Positions 33,381-43,592 of a stretch of 64,000 bases of DNA are shown here, in pieces; position 1 is the stretch's first letter; each line of letters opens with the position of its first letter. The notes under the pieces are model-generated. The model had not been told where the DNA came from and did no database searches. It saw only the letters and a list, made by a program, of their open reading frames with translations. The translations under genes and the position numbers were made by a program. This DNA is from Intestinirhabdus alba (lineage in GTDB: Bacteria > Pseudomonadota > Gammaproteobacteria > Enterobacterales > Enterobacteriaceae): positions 33,206 through 97,205 of the forward strand of contig NZ_WMJZ01000020.1 in NCBI RefSeq assembly GCF_009711095.1. Reading direction: 5' to 3'.

Positions 33381-33956
33381 ATGGTGAAACGAAGTGATAT
33401 TGAAAATGATGTGAAAATGTTGATGCAGTCATTTAAAAACGATTACCGCATTCCTACCTCTGGAGAGATTATATCCCCAATAATTAAATTGATGTCAGTT
33501 GTTTATATGATGCATTTTGTGGTTATAACGGTAGGGTTGATCGTTTGTGATAAAAAAATCTGGTTTCCGGGGATTGCCATGTGGTTAGTTTTGTCTTGTG
33601 GAATTTTAACTGTTATGGCCATCATGATGGCCTATGGGAATCTTTCTTTGCTGATGTGTATCCCAAAGGAAGTGCGTGAAAAATCATTGCTTGTTAATTT
33701 GGCTAAAAAGAAACTAAGATTATATGGTCTAATTATGATTGTGTTTAATACTTTTGTCGCTGTTGTATTAATCAGCGAACGCTCATCTCTTATTATAGGC
33801 TATGGATTTTCTTGGTTTGCTTCTTTCCTAATTGGCGGGGTTGTTTTCAGCATGTCCATGAGTCGGTACATGACCCCTGCAGTGGTCGCAACACTCGATA
33901 AAATTCGCCAGGTGGTCTCCTCTCCTCAAATATCATCAAATAGCGAAGAAGTTTAA
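33381..33956 (+). CDS. Probable entry-exclusion membrane protein (TraS position)
   Basis: The 191-residue protein starts MVKRSDIENDVKMLMQSFKN and has four membrane segments (about 35-55, 62-90, 110-130 and 145-165). It follows traG directly, where F-type plasmids carry traS, the inner-membrane protein that blocks redundant DNA entry by acting on TraG. TraS proteins are very divergent, so the call rests on position and topology. It is clearly more AT-rich than the tra genes around it. Confidence 0.6.
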   Translation: MVKRSDIENDVKMLMQSFKNDYRIPTSGEIISPIIKLMSVVYMMHFVVITVGLIVCDKKIWFPGIAMWLVLSCGILTVMAIMMAYGNLSLLMCIPKEVREKSLLVNLAKKKLRLYGLIMIVFNTFVAVVLISERSSLIIGYGFSWFASFLIGGVVFSMSMSRYMTPAVVATLDKIRQVVSSPQISSNSEEV

Positions 33957-33997
33957 TAATAAATTTTTGTGTGATTCTGGTTTATGGAGGGATGATA

Positions 33998-34432
33998 ATG
34001 TTGGGGTTTAAATAGAATAAAAAGGAAAAGAAAGAAAAGCAGGCGAGTCCAGTTGATGTTAGCCTTGGAGTCAAAAAGCATTTATTTGCATTGATTGTCA
34101 ATAGAACCAATAAAGAATGGTATGAAAAGAATGGGGCGATTGGTTTTATTAATTTCATTGGTTCTTATGATGGCGCGGAGTTATTGCCCGCTAATATAGA
34201 ATACCCTTTTGTATACACATGGATGGACCTCGCTCATGAAGGTGGGATGCGTATGAGCTTTAATACGCGAGATATGAAGTTTTATTGCCAGGCCGTCATT
34301 GAATCTTTGGGTATTGACGAGGTTAATGAGAATTCAGATAGCATTGTTAATGAAGTGATTGACGATTTTGTGAAAATACACACAGAGACTTTCTTTAAAT
34401 TGATTGAGGAAATCAATAAGGGTAATGTTTAA
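33998..34432 (+). pseudogene. Unknown gene interrupted by an in-frame amber codon
   Basis: ATG 33998, preceded by TGGAGG, opens MLGFK, then TAG at 34013-34015, then the frame continues NKKEKKEKQASPVDVSLGVK to the stop at 34432 (145 codons in all). The continuation is protein-like (YEKNGAIGFINFIGSYDGAE, EVNENSDSIVNEVIDDFVKI). Either a point mutation silenced the gene or the product depends on amber suppression or an internal start (TTG 34091 is available but has no ribosome-binding site). No family recognised; AT-rich like its neighbour. It occupies the traT position, but no lipobox is seen. Confidence 0.6.
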
Positions 34433-34689
34433 TTGTCACTGCTGTGAATGTTCATTGTTTTGAGATTCAATGAATGTAAGTATGTTTTGATGAGGTTTAT
34501 GCGTTGGCATTGAATTCTAGGTTAAGGGGCAGGATTCAGTCCTGTCCGAACTTACTAGGTTTGTTAAAAGCTATTTTCTGTTTTTTACTCCGAGACTCGA
34601 TGTCGACCCGTTAAATATCTAATCCGCCATGCCATCGTGCTGTCACTCCCGGCAGTGCTTGCTGCTTCTATCTAAATTAAGGTTCAGCT

Positions 34690-34923
34690 ATGAATTGTTC
34701 TGATAATGTCAGTTCTGATGCCGTATTGCCTGAAGAAAATATTTTGTCTTCGCGTCAGACAGGAATGGGATACGCCCATATAAACCAGCTTCTGCCCAGA
34801 ATGAAATGGAATAATAATGACCTCATTATCATTTATGATCCGACTGCTGCATTTCGGGATGTGTTTTCTGATTCGCTGATTGTGTCAACGCCTTCATGTG
34901 AATATGCCGGGAGGGATAAATGA
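34690..34923 (+). CDS. Small hypothetical protein upstream of traD
   Basis: The 77-residue product starts MNCSDNVSSDAVLPEENILS; an AAGG site lies before the ATG, and its stop overlaps the traD ATG as ATGA. No domain is recognised. The overlap suggests it helps set traD translation. The 257 bases before it (34433-34689) hold no gene. Confidence 0.55.
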   Translation: MNCSDNVSSDAVLPEENILSSRQTGMGYAHINQLLPRMKWNNNDLIIIYDPTAAFRDVFSDSLIVSTPSCEYAGRDK

Positions 34924-37100
34924 GTTCCACCAAGCATATTACCCAGGGCGGGCAGGTATTCAGCTATATGCTGAATATGTTTATGCAGGTCAACCGCCGT
35001 ATTGCCTTCTGGTTGTTGAATCTTTTTTTTGTACTGACACCGTTATTTTTCTGGATGCGGGTGCCGTGGCAGGACATGCGCAACGGCGGGCTGTACTGGT
35101 GGTTATATCTTTCCGCTGGCGGTGAAAAAGCGTTGTTCAATGTACCGCCCGTATATGATGTTCCTTATGACGGGCAAATCCTGCATTTTACCTCTGCAGC
35201 CATTCTGAAAGACCCCTATATGACCTATGCAGGTCAGCTGACGCTGCAGGAACTGTTTATTGCGGTATTCCTGGCGAGCTGTGTGGTGCTGGCGGTGGCG
35301 TATGGCGTCTATTACCTCCTGCGCCGACTCGGTGAGAAGCAGGCTCAGGACGACATGGTGGGTGGCCGTTCGCTCACAGAGGACGTGAAGTCGGTGGCCA
35401 GAACCCTGCACCGCAATAATGAAGCATCGCCACTGCATTTTGACCAGTTACCACTGCTGCTCGACAGTGAGGTTAAAAACCTGTTGCTGCATGGTACGCC
35501 CGGCTCCGGTAAATCCAATGCCCTCAACAAACTGCTGCAGCAGCTGCGCGCACGCGGGGACATGGTGATTATCTACGACAAGGGCTGTTCGCTGGTTAAG
35601 CGCCACTTTAATGAAAACATCGATAAGCTGCTGAATCCACGTGATAAGCGCTGCGAAAACTGGGATTTGTGGCTGGAGTGTCAGACCACATCGGACTTTG
35701 ATTCCATTGGCAATACGCTGATCCCCCAGAGTACTAAAGAAGATCCATTCTGGACGGGGTCTGCCCGGACCATTTTTACCTCGGTATCTAAACGTTTCCA
35801 GAATGACCCGCACCGTAGCTATAACGCACTGCTGCGTACCCTGCTGGCCATCAATCTGAAAGCACTGCGGGAATACGTGCAGGGGACGGAAGCCTCCAAC
35901 CTGATGGAAGAGAAGGTGGAGAAGACCGCCATTTCTATCCGTGGTGTGCTGACCAACTACGTGAAGGCATTGCGCTACATGCAGGGGATTGAGCGCACCG
36001 GCAAACCCCGCTTTGCTATCCGTGAATGGATGAAGCAGGTGAACGAGCCGGGGCAGCGCAACGGCTGGCTGTGGATCACCTCCAATGCCCGGGAGCACGA
36101 GTCCCAGAAGCCGCTGATCTCGATGTGGCTGGCACAGGCGGCCAACTGCCTGCTGGAGATGGGAGAGAACCCGACCCGCCGGGTGTGGTTTATCTACGAT
36201 GAACTGACGTCCCTGCATAAGCTGCCGGAACTTCCTGGCGTGCTGTCGGAGGCCCGTAAGTTTGGTGGCTGTTTTGTCCTCGGTTTTCAGAACAAACCGC
36301 AGCTGGATTTCACCTACGGTCGTGAATTTGCTGACGCGATGATGGATTTACTCAATACCCGCTTTTTCTTCCGTTCCCCGGATGAAGGTGTGGCGAACTA
36401 TGTGATGCGTCAGCTGGGCCAGCGCCGGGCGAAGGTGTTTAACGAGCAGTACAGCTATGGTGCAGATACCGTGCGTGACGGGGTGTCGTTCAGCAAGCAG
36501 GAAGATGACCAGTATCTGGTCAACTACTCCGATATCCAGTCCCTGCCGGATCTGAACTGTTATGTGACGCTACCGGGGAATTATCCGGTGGTACGTATGA
36601 ATATGACTTACGAAAAAATGGACTTTATCGCGGCAGAGTTCCTGCCACGGGAGCTGAATGACAGTCTGGACCCGGAAATCGAGGAGGAAATTACCCGTCG
36701 CGAGCTGGATGAAGACAGCATCGACAGGTTGCTTGCGGTACAGAGCAGTGAGCCTGCTGTACCGGCAACAACAGCATCAGCTGCTGCCGTATCTCCGGCC
36801 ATTGCTGCAACCGAAACTATCAATTCATCCCCTCTGCCGCCGGCCGCTGTATCGTCCTCCGCATCTGACATCCAAGCAACGACCAGTCCGGTCCAGAACG
36901 GTGGCCGGGTGAAGGAATATGACGGGCTGCAGGTGGATACGCAGACCGGTGAAATTCTGACTGAGCCAGATCGTTACGAAGACTATGCGGCGTACGAGCA
37001 AGAGGCGCTGCAGGCGATGAAGGAAGAAGAGAAAAATATCCTCGTTCACCGTGAACATGACGAACCGGATAGGGAGTATGAGCCGGGGGACCGCTGGTAA
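34920..37100 (+). CDS. traD: Type IV coupling protein TraD
   Basis: This 726-residue ATPase links the relaxosome to the transfer channel. Two membrane segments (about 24-44 and 105-127) precede the motor domain with LLLHGTPGSGKSNALN (Walker A, ~190) and RRVWFIYDELTSLHKLPELP (Walker B). The C-terminal ~150 residues are Ala/Pro/Ser-rich and end in a charged tail (DEPDREYEPGDRW), the region used by F TraD to contact TraM. TAATG coupling to traI. Confidence 0.96.
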   Translation: MSSTKHITQGGQVFSYMLNMFMQVNRRIAFWLLNLFFVLTPLFFWMRVPWQDMRNGGLYWWLYLSAGGEKALFNVPPVYDVPYDGQILHFTSAAILKDPYMTYAGQLTLQELFIAVFLASCVVLAVAYGVYYLLRRLGEKQAQDDMVGGRSLTEDVKSVARTLHRNNEASPLHFDQLPLLLDSEVKNLLLHGTPGSGKSNALNKLLQQLRARGDMVIIYDKGCSLVKRHFNENIDKLLNPRDKRCENWDLWLECQTTSDFDSIGNTLIPQSTKEDPFWTGSARTIFTSVSKRFQNDPHRSYNALLRTLLAINLKALREYVQGTEASNLMEEKVEKTAISIRGVLTNYVKALRYMQGIERTGKPRFAIREWMKQVNEPGQRNGWLWITSNAREHESQKPLISMWLAQAANCLLEMGENPTRRVWFIYDELTSLHKLPELPGVLSEARKFGGCFVLGFQNKPQLDFTYGREFADAMMDLLNTRFFFRSPDEGVANYVMRQLGQRRAKVFNEQYSYGADTVRDGVSFSKQEDDQYLVNYSDIQSLPDLNCYVTLPGNYPVVRMNMTYEKMDFIAAEFLPRELNDSLDPEIEEEITRRELDEDSIDRLLAVQSSEPAVPATTASAAAVSPAIAATETINSSPLPPAAVSSSASDIQATTSPVQNGGRVKEYDGLQVDTQTGEILTEPDRYEDYAAYEQEALQAMKEEEKNILVHREHDEPDREYEPGDRW

Positions 37101-40100
37101 TGCTGACCGTATCATCGATTGCTGGCGGCGGAGCCAGCTACTACATGGCGAAAGATAATTATTACTTTCTCGGCAGTATGGAAGCGTCCTGGATGGGGAA
37201 AGCCGCAGAGCTGTTAGGGCTGGAAGGCCCCGTGGATGCGAAGACATTCGATGATGCCCTGGCCGGATATTTCCCGCAGGGCGTCGATCTCTCCCGGATG
37301 TCGGGCGGTCAGAATATTCACCGGCCGGGTTACGATCTGACGCTGTCGGCACCCAAAAGTATTTCCGTACTGGGTGTGGTACTGGGCGACAGCCGTATTC
37401 TGGAGGCGCATCAGCGTGCTGTCGGTGTGGCCATGGGGGAAATTGAACGGCTGGCCAGTACGCGTGTCATGGTAGATGGGGTCAGCCAGACAGAGATGAC
37501 CGGTAAGTTGCTGGCTGCGGCTTTCCACCATGACACCTCGCGTGAACTTGATCCACAGCTGCATACGCACCTGATAGTGATGAACCTGACGGAGTATCTG
37601 GGGGAGTGGAAAACACTTTCCAGCGATAAGGTCGGCAACAGCGGGTTTATCGAGAACGTCTATGCCCTGCAGGTTGCGCTGGGCAAAATCTACCGTAACG
37701 AACTGCGTCAGGCCGTGGAGGAGATGGGATTCCGGACCGTGGTGACCGGCAAAAACGATCTGTGGGAAATCGAGGGTGTTCCGGTGGAGATATTTTCACA
37801 GCGTACGCAACAAATACGGGAGGCCGTCGGTGATGGCGCTTCTCTGAAATCCCGTGACGTGGCGGCGCTGGATACGCGTAAGGCCAAACAGAAAGATCCC
37901 GACCGGGTAGAACTGCTGACCGACTGGATGAACCGTCTGGAGCAGGAAGGATTCGATATCGGCGCGTTTCGCCAGGAAGCTGAAGCCCGTCTGAAGACAA
38001 TGGACAGTGACAGAGCTGTACGGCCGGAGACGACCCCGGACGATGTCCGTCAGGCGGTAAGCCTGGCGATTTCTCAGCTCAGTGAAAAACGTACCCGCTT
38101 TACCTATTCCGATGTGCTGAACCGGACACTGAACAGTCTCGATGCGCGGGAGCAGATTGCGGTGATGGCGCGTTCGGCCATTGAATCGGCGATAGAGAGT
38201 CAGCAGCTGATACCGCTGGATCGGGAGAAAGGTCTGTTTACCTCCTCGATTCATCTGCTGGACGAACTGAGCCTGCAGCAGCTGGCCGGGGAGATGAAAT
38301 CCACTGTGGTGATATCCGGTGGTGCCCCGGCCCGGTCTTCTTCGTCTGTGCCGGTAATGCAGCAGATTGAGGCAGACCGCCCGGCACTGGCGATTGTCAG
38401 CCAGCCCGGAGGCGCGGGCGGTATGCGCGAATCGGTGCTGGCCGGGGTGCAGCTGGCGCAGTCACAGGGACGGGAAGTGGTGGTGCTGGCTACCGACCGC
38501 AGCAGTGAACGCTGGCTGGCTGAACAGCCTGGTCTGGCGGATAAAGTGGTGACGCTGAAAGGGCTGTCAGAGTCTGCGTTGCCGGAGAACAGTACGCTGA
38601 TTGTGACCGGGGCGGAAAAGCTCTCCGTCCGTGATGCGCTGACGGTCACCGACCAGGCGCTTCGTGCGCAGTCCCAGTTGCTTCTGATGGATAGCGGCGG
38701 GCGCAGCGGGACCGGCAATGCCCTGCAGACGCTGGAGGCGGCCGGGGTGTCCCGCTACCGGGCGGAAACGGAACGTACCGTGGCCGTCAGCGTGGTCAGT
38801 GAGCCGGACAAGCGGCAGCGCTATGCGGCTCTGGCCCGGGATTATGTGGTGATGGTGAGCCAGGGAGCGAATGTGGTGGCCCAGGCCAGCGGCGAGCGTG
38901 AACAGCAGACGCTGACGGCAGCGTTGCGGCAGGCGCTGCTGGAAAAGGGACTGCTCGGGGGAAAAACGGCGTCCATCGACACGCTGGTTCCGCAGTGGCT
39001 GGACAGCAAAAACCGCCGCCAGCTGGATACGTACCGGGAGGGCATGGTGCTCGAACAACGCGCTCCGGACAGCCGGGCACCTCAGCGCTATACCATTGAC
39101 CGCGTCAGCGCGGAGACCCGCATACTGATGCTGGTCGGGGAGGATGGCCAGCGTCAGGGAATGAAGCTCAGTCAGGTGGACAGCAGCTGGAGCCTGTACC
39201 GGTCACAGACCGTTGATATTGCCGAAGGGGAGAAACTGACCTGGCTGGCGCGGCAGGGCAAACAGCGTTCCGGTGACAGTGTCACCGTTACGGCCGTGCG
39301 AAAGAACAGCCTGGTGGTGGAGCATGACGGGCAGAAGCGGGTTATTCGTACCGATGAACCGCTGAAGGCCGGGTACGGTTACGTCACCTCGCCGGGAAAA
39401 CGCGTCAGCGAGCAGGGCACGGTGCTGGCAGCGGTCTCCGGTCGGGATACCGGGGCGACAATGCTCAATACCCTGGCCCGCAGCGGCGAGCACATACAGC
39501 TTTATACCCCGCTGGCGAACGATGAAGCTGAACGCCGGTTGTCCCGCTCACCGCTGTACCGTACCGCGCTGGCGCAGGTGAATCCGCAGAACGGTGAGCT
39601 GGCTGACGCGATGTCGGCGGCGCAGGATGCGCTGATGAGTCCGGCTGAGAAAGCGGTACGGCAGGCGGTGACGCTGACCCAGGGCAGTGAGGTGGTGTTC
39701 AGTCGCCCCGACGTCCTGGCGAATGCGCTGCCGTTGCATGCCTCCCTGCGTAAGGAGGATGTGGACCGTGAACTGGCCCGCCAGGTGCAGACCGGTGAAC
39801 TCATCCCGGTACCGGGACAGAAAGGCATCGCACAGCAGCTGTATGTGACGGCTGCGAGCTATGAGGCGGAGAAACGCATCATCCGTCTGGTGGTGGAGGG
39901 GCTGGATACGCAGTCATCGCTTCTGAGCCACGCCGACCCGGCACTGTTTGCCGGGCTGACGGCCGGGCAGCAGCAGGCCTCCAGCCTGATACTGGAGAGC
40001 ACCGACCGTTTCATCGGGATACAGGGCTATGCCGGTGTGGGGAAGACCACTCAGCTGAAAACCGTACTGGCGGCGCTGGAGACCCTGCCGGCAGACCAGC

Positions 40101-42250
40101 GCCCGGACGTCGTCGGGCTGGCCCCGACCCACCGGGCGGTGGGTGAGATGGCTGATGTCGGCGTCAAAGCGCAGACGCTGGCGAGCTTCCTGATGGATGT
40201 GGAGCGCCGGATTCAGGGCGGAGAGACGCCCGATTTCAGTAAGACCCTGTTCCTGGTGGACGAGAGCTCGATGGTGGGTAACCGGGATATGGCCGATGCG
40301 ATGGGCTATATTGCCGCCGGTGGCGGGCGTGCGGTGCTGAGCGGTGACCGGGACCAGCTACTGCCGGTGGATAACGGCGCGCCCTTCACGCTGCTGCAGG
40401 AACGCAGCGCGTTAGATACCGCCATCATGCAGGATATTGTGCGTCAGAGTCCGGCACTGAAACCGGCGATTGAATCCGTCATTGCCCGCCAGGTCCCGGC
40501 GGCGCTGGATACCATCCGCAGCGTGACGCCGGATACGGTGCCGAGAACGCCGGGTTGCTGGTCACCGACACAATCCGTGGTGGCCATCCCCCAGACGAAA
40601 GAGCAGAAGGAAGAGCAGGGTGACCGGGTGATACAGGCCATCGTTGATGACTTTACCGGCCGTACCGCAGAAGCACGCGACAATACGCTGATTGTCACCC
40701 AGACCAACGCCGACAAGAACGCCATCAATACCGCCATTCATGCTCAGCTGCAGGAGCGCGGCGAGCTTGGCCGTGAAGTGACCATTACCGTGCTGGAACG
40801 GGTGAAAACGCAGACCGACAGGCTGAAGTCGGTGGCGGGGATGGCTGCGCAACACGGCAATATTGTGCTGATTAACGACCGCTATTATACCATCCGTGCC
40901 GGGCAGGACAGCCGCCAGAACGGTTATGTCGAACTGGTTGATGAGACCGGTCAGGCACAGGCGCTGTCGGCTTTTGAGAGCAGCCTGCGGGACATTGCGG
41001 TGTTTGAGCCCCGCGAGATAAAGGTATCGGTCGGCGAGAAAGTCAGCTTCTCCCGGTCTGACCGCGAGCGCGGACGCGAAGCGAACAGCAACTGGACCGT
41101 CACTGGCGTGACAAAAGAGGGCGAGCTGCAGCTGACTCAGGGGGAGGAGACCCGCATCCTGAATCCGAATGCCGACCTGGCCGACCGCCATCTGGACTAC
41201 GGCTATGCCGGAACAGCGCACAAGGCTCAGGGAGCCAGCGCACTGTACGTCATCGTGCTTGCCGGCGTGGACGGCGGCAGAAAAGCGCTGGCCTCCCTGC
41301 GTGATGCGTATGTAGGCCTGTCGCGTGTAAAAGTGCATGTACAGGTCTATACCGACAATCTGGCTAAATGGCTGACGAAAGTCTCCGCGCCAGCAGAGCG
41401 GCAGACGGCCCACGATGTGTTGCTGGCAGACAGCGATCGTCAGGCGGCAACCGCACAGCTGTTATGGGAAAAGGCCACGCCGTTGTCTGACAGCGCCCTG
41501 GGGCGGGCGCTGGCAACACAGTTACCGGAGGCGGGTGAGGCCCGCTTTATCCACGGCAGCCGGAAATATCCGGCACCGCATGTGGCGCTGCCGGTGCACG
41601 ATGCCAGCGGCGTACAGCGGGCAGTATTATTGCGGGAGGTACAGCTTGATGGCGATGGCCGGTTACGGGGCCTGAGTGATAACGCCCGCCTGCTCGGCAG
41701 TGAAGAGGCCACACTGGTGATATTCCGGCAAAGTGAAACCGGCCTGACCCGTCAGGCCACGGACCTGGCAGAGGCCCGACAGCTGGGGCTGCAGCATCCC
41801 GGTGACGGTATTGTGGTCGTCAGGGGTGAATCACCCACCGATGCCATCATGAAGCGTCTTAGCGGTGGTCTGGTTCTGCCGGACAGTCCCGACATTTCCC
41901 GTCACCCGGGAAGCAACACGGCAGACACGCCTGACCCGGTGAGCCTGAAAACGCCGGAAGAGCAGCGGATGGCGAAAGCGCTGGCTGAAGAGGCCCGACG
42001 ACAGCAGAATCCGAAGGCCACCTCTCGTTTGCCTGGTGACCCGGAACGCCCTGATGCCCTGCAACAGGCGGAGCGCGCTGAATCCCGTGCGCTGCAGCGT
42101 GAGGCTGAACAGTCCCGGCAGCAGGAGCAGGCCGGGCTGAATCAGGTCATACAGCAGGATCGCCAACAGACGCGTCAGCGGGAAAGCGTGACCGACCAGC
42201 TTCACCGGGTTGAGCGCGAGATAGTGAAAGAGAAGGAAATTGGTGATTAA
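37100..42250 (+). CDS. traI: Relaxase/helicase TraI
   Basis: The 1716-residue protein nicks oriT and unwinds the transferred strand. The MOB-F relaxase domain (1-~300) has tyrosines Y14/Y15 and Y21/Y22 and the histidine triad H144, H155, H157 in FHHDTSRELDPQLHTHLIVM, each two residues before the F positions. The active helicase motor starts at GYAGVGKTTQLK (~975), with TLFLVDESSMVGN (Walker B) and a late GYAGTAHKAQGASALYVIVL. A degenerate helicase-like domain lies between. The Gln/Arg-rich C-terminus (RQQEQAGLNQVIQQDRQQ) is the coupling region. No lesion seen. Confidence 0.97.
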   Translation: MLTVSSIAGGGASYYMAKDNYYFLGSMEASWMGKAAELLGLEGPVDAKTFDDALAGYFPQGVDLSRMSGGQNIHRPGYDLTLSAPKSISVLGVVLGDSRILEAHQRAVGVAMGEIERLASTRVMVDGVSQTEMTGKLLAAAFHHDTSRELDPQLHTHLIVMNLTEYLGEWKTLSSDKVGNSGFIENVYALQVALGKIYRNELRQAVEEMGFRTVVTGKNDLWEIEGVPVEIFSQRTQQIREAVGDGASLKSRDVAALDTRKAKQKDPDRVELLTDWMNRLEQEGFDIGAFRQEAEARLKTMDSDRAVRPETTPDDVRQAVSLAISQLSEKRTRFTYSDVLNRTLNSLDAREQIAVMARSAIESAIESQQLIPLDREKGLFTSSIHLLDELSLQQLAGEMKSTVVISGGAPARSSSSVPVMQQIEADRPALAIVSQPGGAGGMRESVLAGVQLAQSQGREVVVLATDRSSERWLAEQPGLADKVVTLKGLSESALPENSTLIVTGAEKLSVRDALTVTDQALRAQSQLLLMDSGGRSGTGNALQTLEAAGVSRYRAETERTVAVSVVSEPDKRQRYAALARDYVVMVSQGANVVAQASGEREQQTLTAALRQALLEKGLLGGKTASIDTLVPQWLDSKNRRQLDTYREGMVLEQRAPDSRAPQRYTIDRVSAETRILMLVGEDGQRQGMKLSQVDSSWSLYRSQTVDIAEGEKLTWLARQGKQRSGDSVTVTAVRKNSLVVEHDGQKRVIRTDEPLKAGYGYVTSPGKRVSEQGTVLAAVSGRDTGATMLNTLARSGEHIQLYTPLANDEAERRLSRSPLYRTALAQVNPQNGELADAMSAAQDALMSPAEKAVRQAVTLTQGSEVVFSRPDVLANALPLHASLRKEDVDRELARQVQTGELIPVPGQKGIAQQLYVTAASYEAEKRIIRLVVEGLDTQSSLLSHADPALFAGLTAGQQQASSLILESTDRFIGIQGYAGVGKTTQLKTVLAALETLPADQRPDVVGLAPTHRAVGEMADVGVKAQTLASFLMDVERRIQGGETPDFSKTLFLVDESSMVGNRDMADAMGYIAAGGGRAVLSGDRDQLLPVDNGAPFTLLQERSALDTAIMQDIVRQSPALKPAIESVIARQVPAALDTIRSVTPDTVPRTPGCWSPTQSVVAIPQTKEQKEEQGDRVIQAIVDDFTGRTAEARDNTLIVTQTNADKNAINTAIHAQLQERGELGREVTITVLERVKTQTDRLKSVAGMAAQHGNIVLINDRYYTIRAGQDSRQNGYVELVDETGQAQALSAFESSLRDIAVFEPREIKVSVGEKVSFSRSDRERGREANSNWTVTGVTKEGELQLTQGEETRILNPNADLADRHLDYGYAGTAHKAQGASALYVIVLAGVDGGRKALASLRDAYVGLSRVKVHVQVYTDNLAKWLTKVSAPAERQTAHDVLLADSDRQAATAQLLWEKATPLSDSALGRALATQLPEAGEARFIHGSRKYPAPHVALPVHDASGVQRAVLLREVQLDGDGRLRGLSDNARLLGSEEATLVIFRQSETGLTRQATDLAEARQLGLQHPGDGIVVVRGESPTDAIMKRLSGGLVLPDSPDISRHPGSNTADTPDPVSLKTPEEQRMAKALAEEARRQQNPKATSRLPGDPERPDALQQAERAESRALQREAEQSRQQEQAGLNQVIQQDRQQTRQRESVTDQLHRVEREIVKEKEIGD

Positions 42251-42265
42251 ACACGGAGCAGTAAA

Positions 42266-42856
42266 ATGACGATGCTGACAGCGTTAATTGATTACGAAAA
42301 TACGGGTAGCCTGGAGGGAATTAACCTGTCTGGCTACGAGCGGATCATCATCTTTACCGGTCCACTGCAGGAGAACGTGCGTCTTCCGGTGGCTGCCTTA
42401 TCTGGAGAGATACGGATTCAGGTCAGACAGGTCCCCGTAACGGCTAAAAATAACGTGGACTTTCATCTGGTACTGATGCTGGGCCAGCTCAGTATGTCAA
42501 TGCCTCAGGAGGTCGGTTTCCATGTTATTTCCCGTGATAAAGGATTCGATGGTGTGATAAGCCAGATAAGGCTGTCCGGGCGCCGATGTCAGCGTGTTGA
42601 GCCGCAGATGACGCGAGATAAAATCCCGATTATATCATGGGTTGAAAAGATAGTGTCCCGCGCTAGGAAAAAACCGGCAAATTTGCCGGCGACGCCGAAG
42701 ACGCTGGAAAACTATCTGAAGTCAGCGATAGGCCAGACAGGAAATGAAGAACTTATCCGTGAACTCCGGTGTGAGCTCATCAAGCGCGGGGTGATAACCG
42801 TCTATGAAAAGACGGTGACCTGGACGATATCAAAGCCGCGACCATCACGACTGTGA
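42266..42856 (+). CDS. PIN/NYN-like putative nuclease
   Basis: The 196-residue protein starts MTMLTALIDYENTGSLEGIN. The pattern of acidic residues, D9-Y-E-N, D65 (KNNVDFHLV) and D91/D95 (VISRDKGFDGVI), on a Rossmann-like alternation is that of PIN/NYN-type RNases. The C-terminal ~55 residues form a separate helical, possibly winged, domain (PKTLENYLKSAIGQTGNEEL). It lies between traI and finO in the place of F traX. An RNA-cleaving role is inferred from the fold pattern only. Confidence 0.65.
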   Translation: MTMLTALIDYENTGSLEGINLSGYERIIIFTGPLQENVRLPVAALSGEIRIQVRQVPVTAKNNVDFHLVLMLGQLSMSMPQEVGFHVISRDKGFDGVISQIRLSGRRCQRVEPQMTRDKIPIISWVEKIVSRARKKPANLPATPKTLENYLKSAIGQTGNEELIRELRCELIKRGVITVYEKTVTWTISKPRPSRL

Positions 42857-42907
42857 AATACTATGTTCCATCCTGTAACAGACATAATTCAGAAGACGAG
42901 CCCGATA

Positions 42908-43591
42908 ATGAGTGATGATAGAACCCGTCCGCTTTTGAGCCTGAAGCGTAAGACCTGGTCAGCAGACACGTCCGTATCTGGTAGTGCGGTGGGGGTGGAC
43001 ATCACGGTCTCCCGGCGGAAAACGGTGGTGGTGAACACTAGGCCAAAACGCAATAAAAAGCCGCTGGCGGATGACCGACCGACCGCCTCCCGGATGCTCC
43101 AGCCGGGCAAAGGGTACCCCAAAAAGACAAAGGAAAAAAAACAACCAGCACTCTCACCCAACAAAGCAGTGGAGGTAATACCTCCTCCACCGAAGAAAAA
43201 GCCACGCCCTGGCCGTTCGGCGCGGCTGATGCGCCCGGCGGACGCCGTGCAGACGCTGAGTACACACTGGCCGGGCCTGTACGCTGGCGGTCAGCTGCGC
43301 CCGCTGGCCATCGGGGTAAGGGAACAGCTCTTTGCCGATGCTGAACGCCGGGCACTGCCGTTGTCGAAGAAGGTTATACGCCGCTGTCTGAAAACGCTGA
43401 CGCGGACGGAAACGTATCTGAGCGGCCTGACGGCCGGAGTCGCATGCTACAACGCGGATGGCTCTGTTGAATCGCTCATTCCGCCTGAGCGTGAACGTGC
43501 AGCCACGGCAAAGCTTGCGAGGATACAGGCAGACAAACCGAAGAAACAGGCGGCAAAAGCACCCGCCACAGATGAAAAAAAGGAACATTAA
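42908..43591 (+). CDS. finO: Fertility inhibition RNA chaperone FinO
   Basis: The 227-residue protein is started at ATG 42908 (MSDDRTRPLLSLKRKTWSAD), whose N-terminus parallels that of known FinO proteins. The ProQ/FinO core (about 110-180) includes VQTLSTHWPGLYAGGQLRPL, ALPLSKKVIRRCLKTLTRTE and YLSGLTAGVACYNADGS. FinO stabilises antisense FinP and promotes its pairing with traJ mRNA; traJ/finP are not in the window. A long basic, Pro/Lys-rich linker (about 25-100) is longer than in R1 FinO. Confidence 0.93.
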   Translation: MSDDRTRPLLSLKRKTWSADTSVSGSAVGVDITVSRRKTVVVNTRPKRNKKPLADDRPTASRMLQPGKGYPKKTKEKKQPALSPNKAVEVIPPPPKKKPRPGRSARLMRPADAVQTLSTHWPGLYAGGQLRPLAIGVREQLFADAERRALPLSKKVIRRCLKTLTRTETYLSGLTAGVACYNADGSVESLIPPERERAATAKLARIQADKPKKQAAKAPATDEKKEH

Positions 43592-43592
43592 A

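Noticed and set aside
37214..41712. Long open frames on the minus strand opposite traI
   Set aside because: They mirror the codon pattern of traI, have no start signals and show no domain; shadows of the real gene.
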